This document shows positions 1 to 5,080 of a stretch of 22,075 nucleotides of DNA, in pieces; within the stretch, counting starts at the first letter, position 1, and each line of letters begins with the position of its first letter. The position numbers were made by a program, and so were the translations under genes. The notes below the pieces were generated by a model, which was not told the origin of the DNA, did not search any database, and worked only from the letters and a program-made list of their open reading frames with translations. The stretch comes from a virus. The stretch spans positions 1 through 22,075 of IMG/VR virus record IMGVR_UViG_3300021425_000215; one strand, given 5' to 3'.

Positions 1-165
1 TACAAGAAGCCTAGCGGTAACCTTGTGCTACCCAGCGCATGTAAGTTCTGTAGCTTTAAACACAAGTGTCACCCGACACTACAGTCACTACCCTCACGGG
101 TATCTAAATCAGCTAACCCACCAGAGGTAGACTATGTGTTAATAGGTGACGGACTTGGCTCGTAA
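1..165 (+). CDS. RecB/Cas4-like PD-(D/E)XK exonuclease, C-terminal fragment
   Basis: This reading frame is open from the first base and stops with TAA at 163-165, so only the last 54 residues of the gene are present. The fragment contains a cysteine cluster, C14-x2-C17-x5-C23 (SACKFC...KC). That pattern matches the C-terminal three-cysteine part of the Fe-S or structural cluster seen in Cas4/AddB/RecB-type PD-(D/E)XK nucleases. The catalytic core would lie to the left of the window and cannot be verified. In T7-like and marine podoviruses such an exonuclease usually sits next to endonuclease I, which is what follows here with a 20-base overlap. Together they would digest and debranch DNA during replication. 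The family assignment rests on the Cys spacing and gene order only. Confidence 0.6.
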   Translation, partial: YKKPSGNLVLPSACKFCSFKHKCHPTLQSLPSRVSKSANPPEVDYVLIGDGLGS

Positions 166-583
166 ACACAATAAAAGAATCTATCGTAGTGGCCTCGAAG
201 AGGAGGCCGCTGCATTCCTTAAGACTAGACAGAAGAAGGTAGAGTACGAGAAGCTAAAGATAGAATGGGAAGACCTAAAGTATCGCACGTACACACCAGA
301 CTTTGAGCTAGATAACGGTATCATAATAGAAACTAAGGGCATCTTCAGTGCTGCAGATAGACGCAAACACGTTGAGATACAACGACAACACCCTGACTTA
401 GATATTCGCTTCGTATTTAGTAACGCTAACGCTAGGCTTTACAAGGGTGCTAAGTCTAGGTATTGTGATTGGTGTGAGCAAAAGGGTTTCAAGTGGGCGC
501 ACCGTGTGATACCTGAAGGGTGGTTGCTTGAGAAGGGTGACCGACTAAAAGAGCAACGACTAAAAGTAAAACGGAGAACGTAA
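146..583 (+). CDS. T7-type endonuclease I (Holliday junction resolvase)
   Basis: The protein (145 aa) is close in length to T7 gp3 (149 aa) and follows its motif order. RSGLE carries the acidic residue E18, YTPDF carries D52, and IETKG carries E62 and K64, which correspond to the catalytic E20, D55, E65 and K67 of T7 endonuclease I. The later blocks ERRKH-like, LDIRFVFSNA and RLYKGAKSRY also match. The enzyme is a dimeric structure-selective nuclease that resolves four-way junctions and branched DNA, clearing recombination intermediates before packaging and helping degrade host DNA. The start is GTG at 146, the first possible start after an in-frame stop, preceded by an AGAGG element at 123-127 with long spacing. 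It overlaps the end of the upstream nuclease gene, so translational coupling is likely. Identification is confident. Confidence 0.95.
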   Translation: MTDLARKHNKRIYRSGLEEEAAAFLKTRQKKVEYEKLKIEWEDLKYRTYTPDFELDNGIIIETKGIFSAADRRKHVEIQRQHPDLDIRFVFSNANARLYKGAKSRYCDWCEQKGFKWAHRVIPEGWLLEKGDRLKEQRLKVKRRT

Positions 584-939
584 TGCCATATGAAGTTAAG
601 CCAGGTGAGATAGCTATTGTTATGAAACCTGTAGTAGATACTGACGGAGATTGGACTGGAGATATACACACAGGTCTTATCTTTGGATCAGAGAAACATG
701 TAGAGGCTATGCGTATTGAGTTAGACATGGCTTTAACTATGGCATCAACAGCACGTTTCTTAGATGATAACCCTGAGTTCATCGAACTGTATGATGAATA
801 CAAACACGAAGCATTGCAAGAGATGTTCCCTGAACAGTATGAACAAACCTTACAAGAGCTAGAAGAGGAAGAGGGTTACACTCAAGAAGACAACGTGATC
901 CGACTAAACAAATGGACGAAGACACAGGGCAACGCATGA
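583..939 (+). CDS. Acidic hypothetical phage protein (118 aa)
   Basis: I do not recognise a named domain. The N-terminal half (residues 1-45) looks like a small beta-rich segment with hydrophobic strands (EIAIVMKPV, DIHTGLIFG). The middle is helical, and residues 80-100 are a strongly acidic helix rich in Glu and Gln. The C-terminus turns basic (RLNKWTK). The start codon shares one base with the stop of endonuclease I (TAATG), and the last bases overlap the ATG of the DUF3310 gene, so it is part of the same translationally coupled transcript. Its place between a resolvase and a nucleotide-metabolism protein suggests a role in DNA or nucleotide metabolism, but nothing in the sequence proves one. 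Confidence 0.85.
   Translation: MPYEVKPGEIAIVMKPVVDTDGDWTGDIHTGLIFGSEKHVEAMRIELDMALTMASTARFLDDNPEFIELYDEYKHEALQEMFPEQYEQTLQELEEEEGYTQEDNVIRLNKWTKTQGNA
926..929 (+). promoter_or_regulatory. Ribosome binding site choosing the 936 start
   Basis: An AGGG element lies six bases upstream of ATG 936. It supports 936 over the in-frame ATG at 912 as the start of the DUF3310 gene. Confidence 0.4.
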
Positions 940-1157
940 CTGATCCAGTTAATAAACCAATACACTATAACACAGGTGGCATAGAAGCAATCGAAGCTAT
1001 CCTAGCTGCAACCAATGAGCAGAGTGAAGGGTACTTACAAGGTAACATCATGAAGTATATCTGGCGTTACCGTTATAAGAATGGCCTTGAGGATTTGCAA
1101 AAGGCACAGTGGTATATAAATAAACTAATCGAAGTGTATCAAGAGAAACATAAATGA
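936..1157 (+). CDS. DUF3310 family protein (T7 gp1.7 C-terminal-like)
   Basis: This short protein (73 aa) is nearly all DUF3310. The signature 'VNKPIHYNTGGIEAIEAI' is followed by 'GNIMKYIWRYRYKNG' and a C-terminal helix 'DLQKAQWYINKLIE'. The domain occurs alone in many marine phages and within T7 gp1.7, which has been reported to act as a nucleoside monophosphate kinase. Whether the stand-alone domain has that activity is not established. A start at 912 (81 aa) is possible, but ATG 936 is preferred. It forms an ATGA overlap with the preceding stop, like most junctions in this operon, and has an AGGG element six bases upstream. It lies just before MazG and RNR, consistent with a part in dNTP supply. 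Confidence 0.85.
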   Translation: MTDPVNKPIHYNTGGIEAIEAILAATNEQSEGYLQGNIMKYIWRYRYKNGLEDLQKAQWYINKLIEVYQEKHK

Positions 1158-1321
1158 AAAAGTTTAGCATTACATTTGTAGTTAAGGTAGATGAAGATAA
1201 TAACTTCCTGTCTTCCTATGAGGATGCACATGAAGAAGATATGCATGATGTAATAATCAACGCTATGCATGACGTTGATGATGTAGAAGTAGAAAACTTA
1301 GTAGTGAAGGAACGAGGATGA
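1154..1321 (+). CDS. Small acidic hypothetical protein (55 aa)
   Basis: This small ORF fills what would otherwise be a 160-base gap and has ATGA overlaps at both ends, with the DUF3310 gene upstream and the MazG gene downstream. That arrangement is strong support for it being translated. The product begins MKKFSITFVVKVDED, an amphipathic strand, continues with a helix rich in Asp, Glu and His (EDAHEEDMHDVI), and ends with a second strand (VEVENLVVKERG). The pattern is compatible with a small alpha/beta (ferredoxin-like) fold. No catalytic motif is visible and the function is unknown. It is very acidic except for its first residues and its Lys/Arg tail. Confidence 0.75.
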   Translation: MKKFSITFVVKVDEDNNFLSSYEDAHEEDMHDVIINAMHDVDDVEVENLVVKERG

Positions 1322-1698
1322 TAAGTGAGAAGGACTTAGAGAGTATGGGATATTATGATATGTTCCCAGATGCTGACCCTGTTAACTGGGCAGACTTCTA
1401 CTCAGGTTGGGTAGAGAAGAAGATACTTACCAAGGATCAGGAACGCTTGGTTGAGAACACCCTTGGTCTTGTAGGTGAAGCAGGTGAGGTAGCGGAGAAG
1501 ATTAAGAAACTAATCCGTGACAACAACAAGTATGCTAACGAAGAGATCATGAAGGAACTAGGTGATGTGGTATTCTATGCCACTGCACTAGCAAACATCT
1601 ATGGGCGGGGGCTACAAGAAGTACTTGAGCTTAACATCCAAAAGCTAGACGACAGACAGAAACGAAATAAACTAAGAGGGAGCGGGGATAACCGATGA
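1318..1698 (+). CDS. MazG-like nucleoside triphosphate pyrophosphohydrolase
   Basis: This single-domain all-alpha NTP pyrophosphatase is 126 aa long. The MazG metal-binding pattern EXXE...EXXD is clear: E54-x2-E57 within GLVGEAGEVAEKIKK and E80-x2-D83 within KELGDVVFYATALA. The first 40 residues (MFPDADPVNWADFYSGWV) are an extension typical of phage versions. MazG proteins hydrolyse (d)NTPs or related nucleotides to monophosphates and PPi. In marine phages they have been proposed to modulate (p)ppGpp or the nucleotide pool, and the substrate cannot be told from sequence. The gene overlaps both neighbours by four bases and directly precedes the RNR, which ties it to nucleotide-pool control. 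Confidence 0.92.
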   Translation: MISEKDLESMGYYDMFPDADPVNWADFYSGWVEKKILTKDQERLVENTLGLVGEAGEVAEKIKKLIRDNNKYANEEIMKELGDVVFYATALANIYGRGLQEVLELNIQKLDDRQKRNKLRGSGDNR

Positions 1699-3596
1699 GC
1701 AATCTACTACCAACAGACTACCAGTCATTCATTCACAAGTCACGCTATGCGAAGTACTTCGATGGTAAGGGGCGTGAGAACTGGGATGAAACAGTAGAGC
1801 GTTACATGGATAACGTTGTGCGTCCTGCAGCAGGTGATGACTCATACATCAACCAGATTCGTGATGCCATCCTAAGCCTAGAGATCATGCCATCTATGAG
1901 AGCTATGATGACTGCAGGTCCAGCACTAGAGCGTGACAACACAGCAGGGTACAACTGTTCGTACCTACCAGTAGATGACCCTAAGAGCTTTGACGAAGCT
2001 ATGTATATCCTACTATGTGGTACAGGTGTAGGCTTCTCTGTTGAGCGACAGTACATCAAGAAGCTACCTGAAGTGCCTCAACTATACGACAGTGAGACTA
2101 CCATCGTAGTACGAGACAGTAAGGAAGGTTGGGCTAAGGCATTCCGTCAGCTACTAGCATTGCTATGGGCAGGTGAGATTCCTAAGTGGAACGTAGATAA
2201 GGTACGCCCTGCAGGTGCGCGACTAAAGACATTCGGTGGACGTGCCTCTGGTCCTGCTCCACTAGTAGAGTTGTTTAACTTCAGTGTACAGACATTCAAG
2301 AATGCACAAGGGCGTAAGCTATCTTCACTAGAGTGTCATGACTTGATGTGCTTCATTGGGCAGATCGTTGTGGTTGGTGGTGTTCGTCGCTCTGCTATGA
2401 TCTCTCTGTCTAACCTGAGTGATGACCGTATGCGTCACGCTAAGTCAGGACAGTGGTGGGAAACTGCAGCGCATCGTGCCCTAGCTAACAACTCTGTATG
2501 CTATACTGAGAAGCCAGATGTTGAAACATTCATGCGTGAGTGGACTGCTCTTGTAGAGTCTAAGTCTGGTGAGCGTGGTGTCTTCAACCGTGAAGCATCT
2601 AAGAAGCAAGTGGCTAAGTTTGGTAGACGTAACCCTGAGTTTGACTTCGGGACGAACCCATGTAGTGAGATAATTTTGAGGCCTTACCAATTTTGCAACT
2701 TAACGGAGTGCGTAGTACGTGCAACAGATAGTCTTGAAGACTTAGAGCGTAAGGTTAAGTTAGCCACCATCCTTGGTACTATTCAGTCAACGCTAACTAA
2801 ATTTCCCTACCTACGTAAGGTATGGCAGAAGAACACAGAGGAAGAGCGTCTACTAGGTGTGTCTCTTACAGGCATCATGGACAATCCTCTACTAACATCT
2901 AAGAACAAAGGATTGGATAAGACCCTTGAGCATCTACGATCCATCGCTGTTACTACTAACGCTGAGTGGGCTGAACGCCTTGGTATCCCTGCTTCTGCTT
3001 CGATCACATGCGTTAAACCATCAGGTACGGTATCACAACTGGTTGACTCCGCTAGTGGTATTCATGCTCGTCATAGCCCCTACTATATTCGTACTGTCCG
3101 TGGTGATAACAAAGACCCACTAACACAGTTCATGATCGACAACGGTATCCCTGCGGAGCCATGCGTCTTTAAGGGTGACACTACTACAGTGTTTAGCTTC
3201 CCAGTGAAGTCACCTAATCGTGCTGTGACACGTAACGATATGACAGCCATTGAGCAGTTAGAGATGTGGCTAACATATCAGCGTCACTGGTGTGAGCATA
3301 AACCATCGGTGACTATCTCAGTGCGTGACCATGAGTGGCTAGAGGTAGGTGCATTCGTGTACAAATACTTTGATGAGATGTCAGGTGTATCGTTCTTGCC
3401 GCACTCAGATCATACCTATCAGCAAGCACCTTATCAGGACTGCGACAAGGCAACATATGAAGAGCTACTAGCTAAGATGCCTAAGTCTATTGATTGGACA
3501 CGGCTCTCTGAGTATGAACAAGAGGACAACACTGTAGCTATGCAGACAATGGCTTGCTCTGGTGACTCATGCGAAATCGTAGACCTCACAGCATAG
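1695..3596 (+). CDS. nrdJ: Adenosylcobalamin-dependent class II ribonucleotide reductase
   Basis: The enzyme reduces ribonucleotides to deoxyribonucleotides using a cobalamin-generated thiyl radical, so it works with or without oxygen but depends on host B12. Key residues of the monomeric class II type are present. C88 (YNCSYLPVD) is one partner of the active-site cysteine pair. FGTNPCSEIIL gives radical C323 and E325, and FCNL gives C334, the other cysteine. The 323-334 spacing of 11 equals C408-C419 in Lactobacillus RTPR. The C-terminal shuttle pair is C621-x4-C626 (CSGDSC). At 633 aa it is about 100 residues shorter than RTPR (739), as phage versions often are. ATG 1695 overlaps the MazG stop (ATGA). 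The glutaredoxin just downstream is a likely reductant. Codons around 2655-2705 differ from the rest of the gene (see findings). Confidence 0.96.
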   Translation: MSNLLPTDYQSFIHKSRYAKYFDGKGRENWDETVERYMDNVVRPAAGDDSYINQIRDAILSLEIMPSMRAMMTAGPALERDNTAGYNCSYLPVDDPKSFDEAMYILLCGTGVGFSVERQYIKKLPEVPQLYDSETTIVVRDSKEGWAKAFRQLLALLWAGEIPKWNVDKVRPAGARLKTFGGRASGPAPLVELFNFSVQTFKNAQGRKLSSLECHDLMCFIGQIVVVGGVRRSAMISLSNLSDDRMRHAKSGQWWETAAHRALANNSVCYTEKPDVETFMREWTALVESKSGERGVFNREASKKQVAKFGRRNPEFDFGTNPCSEIILRPYQFCNLTECVVRATDSLEDLERKVKLATILGTIQSTLTKFPYLRKVWQKNTEEERLLGVSLTGIMDNPLLTSKNKGLDKTLEHLRSIAVTTNAEWAERLGIPASASITCVKPSGTVSQLVDSASGIHARHSPYYIRTVRGDNKDPLTQFMIDNGIPAEPCVFKGDTTTVFSFPVKSPNRAVTRNDMTAIEQLEMWLTYQRHWCEHKPSVTISVRDHEWLEVGAFVYKYFDEMSGVSFLPHSDHTYQQAPYQDCDKATYEELLAKMPKSIDWTRLSEYEQEDNTVAMQTMACSGDSCEIVDLTA

Positions 3597-3769
3597 GCAA
3601 TGTTGAATCACCCTGCGTACTCGTATGCCGCATAGAAAACGGTGAGTGCGCTGGGTGTAAAAGAACAGTTGACGAGATACGTGATTGGGTGATAATGTCT
3701 GAGTACGAACAAAAGAAACTGTTACATGAACTGAAATGGAGAAGAGATGTACGTGATAATCACACGTGA
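3569..3769 (+). CDS. DUF1289 family protein (Cys-cluster, putative Fe-S/zinc protein)
   Basis: The protein (66 aa) matches DUF1289: SPCVLVC (C16, C20), GECAGC (C27, C30), then RTVDEIRDWVIMSEYEQ, the usual 'GC-RT-DEI-W--MS' block. The family is common in proteobacteria as short predicted metal- or Fe-S-binding proteins of unknown function. A phage copy inserted between RNR and glutaredoxin is notable, because all three are redox-active or Cys-containing. The start at 3569 lies inside the 3' end of nrdJ (28-base overlap) with a GGTGA-like element upstream. The first 13 residues are unusual for the family, so an alternative downstream start is conceivable, but none with ATG, GTG or TTG exists before the Cys cluster. 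Confidence 0.85.
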   Translation: MRNRRPHSIGNVESPCVLVCRIENGECAGCKRTVDEIRDWVIMSEYEQKKLLHELKWRRDVRDNHT

Positions 3770-3971
3770 TCAATGTAACTTCTGCGATGATGCCAAAGCT
3801 CTGATGAAGGGCAAAGGTATTCAGTACGTAGAATATAATATACAATCTAAGTCTAGCGCATGGTTGCTATACTTACTGAAGCGTTCGAGTATAACTACAG
3901 TACCACAAATCTTCAACGATAAAGGGACGCACGTTGGAGGGTACACAGAACTTAAGGAGTATCTAACATGA
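3747..3971 (+). CDS. Glutaredoxin
   Basis: This short glutaredoxin (74 aa) has the dithiol active site C10-N-F-C13 after strand MYVIITRD, the conserved cis-proline segment TTVPQIF (P53), and the glutathione-side GGYTEL motif near residues 64-69. Glutaredoxins transfer electrons from glutathione to target disulfides, and the most obvious client is the adjacent class II RNR, whose C621/C626 pair must be re-reduced each cycle. It overlaps the DUF1289 gene by 23 bases and the next small gene by four (ATGA). The fold is complete though the last helix is short. Phage glutaredoxins beside RNR genes are well known, for example in T4-like phages. Confidence 0.93.
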   Translation: MYVIITRDQCNFCDDAKALMKGKGIQYVEYNIQSKSSAWLLYLLKRSSITTVPQIFNDKGTHVGGYTELKEYLT

Positions 3972-4108
3972 TCGAGTTTTTAGTAGCTAGTGTAGTCGCA
4001 CTAGGTTTAGGTGTAGGAGTATTTACAGAAGTAGTACAGCCTACAGCAGAGTATGCACTTGACCAAGGCAAGGCAGGGTATGAGTACGTACAAGAGAAGC
4101 TAGACTAA
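3968..4108 (+). CDS. Small single-pass membrane peptide (46 aa)
   Basis: This ORF is joined by ATGA to the glutaredoxin and by TAATG to the next gene, which supports translation. It begins MIEF and has a hydrophobic stretch of about 17 residues (FLVASVVALGLGVGVF), followed by a hydrophilic helix (EYALDQGKAGYEYVQEKLD). The layout suggests one transmembrane helix with a cytoplasmic or periplasmic amphipathic tail. No family is recognised. Small membrane peptides in early accessory regions of phages can act in superinfection exclusion or host takeover, but there is no direct evidence here. Confidence 0.65.
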   Translation: MIEFLVASVVALGLGVGVFTEVVQPTAEYALDQGKAGYEYVQEKLD

Positions 4109-4296
4109 TGTGGATTCTGGTAGTTGTATTGATTGATGGTCCACTTATGTTTTCTTACGCTGAGTCGTTCCCATACACTGACGAGGAGCGATGTTGGACA
4201 GATGCATATGTGTCATACCAAAAGCATATGGCTACCAGACCTAACGAAAACGCTTACGTTGTAGCGTATTGTTCTGAAGTACCTAAAGGAGTATGA
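4108..4296 (+). CDS. Small putative exported protein (62 aa)
   Basis: The N-terminus (MWILVVVLIDGPLMFSYAES) has a hydrophobic core and an SYA-E site resembling a signal peptide cleavage site, though it lacks a basic n-region. The predicted mature part is about 43 residues with two cysteines (ERCW and AYCSEV) that could form a disulfide in the periplasm. The start shares one base with the preceding stop. An AAAGGAG element near its 3' end probably serves the next gene. The function is unknown. Exported two-Cys peptides next to a membrane peptide could modify the envelope during infection, which is an inference only. Confidence 0.7.
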   Translation: MWILVVVLIDGPLMFSYAESFPYTDEERCWTDAYVSYQKHMATRPNENAYVVAYCSEVPKGV

Positions 4297-4299
4297 GAC

Positions 4300-4845
4300 A
4301 TGGCATGTGTATGTACAAAATGTGATGAAGTTTTAGGCGATCATAATTGGAGTCCTTACAGAAAAAAGCATGATCACCGCTTATGTAATTCCTGTAAGAG
4401 TAAGACCAATGCTCAGTCAAACCCTAAGCACAATCATCTTAGGATGTACGTCAATGGTAAATACATTCCAAAGACACACCCTTTGTACAAACCAGGACGC
4501 TACAAAAGCTTCATGGATTTAGGTATAGAGAAGGTTAACTCTGTTAAGCATGGCTACGTATACATCATTACCAATCCTGCATTCCCTGACTGGGTTAAGA
4601 TAGGCATGGCCTTTGATGCAGAGGATCGCTTAAGTGGTTATCAAACAGGCAGTCCCTTACGTGATTACGAACTAGCTTACTATGTATTTACCAATAACAG
4701 AGTTAAGTCAGAAAAAGAAGCACATATAAAAGCAGAGAAGATCGCTAAGGAATGTAACTATGAATGGTTTAAGATGACAGTAGAACAAGCGAAGGATGTA
4801 CTGAACAGCCTTAACTTGTACCTTGAAACTGAGAAGGCGTGTTAA
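4300..4845 (+). CDS. Zinc-finger plus T5orf172 (GIY-YIG-like) nuclease
   Basis: The protein (181 aa) has two parts. Residues 1-35 carry C5-x2-C8 and C29-x2-C32, a likely zinc finger. Residues 84-175 match the T5orf172/MUG113 branch of the GIY-YIG superfamily: GYVYIITN (the GIY part), WVKIGMA (the YIG part), conserved R110 in EDRLSGYQTGSP, a Glu/His block SEKEAH (E138, H142), and YEWFKMT (residues 154-160). GIY-YIG enzymes cut DNA and include free-standing homing endonucleases, restriction enzymes and phage accessory nucleases. Such two-part layouts of DNA-binding finger plus nuclease fit a free-standing homing enzyme or an effector against host or competitor DNA. It lies about 700 bases downstream of nrdJ. 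An upstream AAAGGAG supports ATG 4300. Confidence 0.85.
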   Translation: MACVCTKCDEVLGDHNWSPYRKKHDHRLCNSCKSKTNAQSNPKHNHLRMYVNGKYIPKTHPLYKPGRYKSFMDLGIEKVNSVKHGYVYIITNPAFPDWVKIGMAFDAEDRLSGYQTGSPLRDYELAYYVFTNNRVKSEKEAHIKAEKIAKECNYEWFKMTVEQAKDVLNSLNLYLETEKAC

Positions 4846-5054
4846 TGAAAAGGATAGAGCTAGAAGCACATGACTTTGTTGAAGCTAAGAAGAAGCAGTT
4901 CAGCGAAGGACTACGTGAAGCTGTGCATAATCTAGACTCCTACATCTTTAATAACTTACATGAGTGTGAACAGAGGGAAAATGCGAGGGAGAGACTTATA
5001 GAAGCTATGATGTGGGCTAGGTTAGCAGCAGATAGTCACGGTATAAAAAAGTAA
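4845..5054 (+). CDS. 69-aa helical protein, Acb2/DUF7681-like C-terminus (tentative)
   Basis: The start is taken as ATG 4845, which forms TAATG with the previous stop, rather than the GTG two codons upstream. The protein is almost entirely helical and charged. The C-terminal half (RENARERLIEAMMWARLAADSHG, residues 44-66) resembles the end of small phage proteins of the Acb2 type, whose typical closing pattern is SRE-S-A-TKLEEA-MWA-AAIA. Acb2 proteins bind cyclic oligonucleotides and so block CBASS and related defences. The length (about 70 aa) and helical-hairpin appearance fit. The match is from memory of the pattern and covers mainly one helix, so it is tentative. It is the last gene of the plus-strand module, just before the terminator. 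Confidence 0.7.
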   Translation: MKRIELEAHDFVEAKKKQFSEGLREAVHNLDSYIFNNLHECEQRENARERLIEAMMWARLAADSHGIKK

Positions 5055-5080
5055 AGGGGCCATTCGGCCCCTCTCTCTTT
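5055..5080. terminator. Bidirectional rho-independent terminator between convergent modules
   Basis: A perfect seven-base stem, AGGGGCC at 5055-5061 paired with GGCCCCT at 5066-5072, encloses the four-base loop ATTC. On the plus strand it is followed by CTCTCTTT. On the minus strand it is followed by a run ending in six T (complement of the A run at 5045-5050). It lies exactly between the plus-strand module ending at 5054 and the minus-strand module ending at 5079, so it can stop transcription from both sides. Confidence 0.9.

Noticed and set aside
912-935. Upstream ATG at 912 as start of the DUF3310 gene
   Set aside because: The later ATG at 936 forms the ATGA overlap used throughout the operon and has a better-placed AGGG; the extra residues (MDEDTGQR) lie outside the domain.
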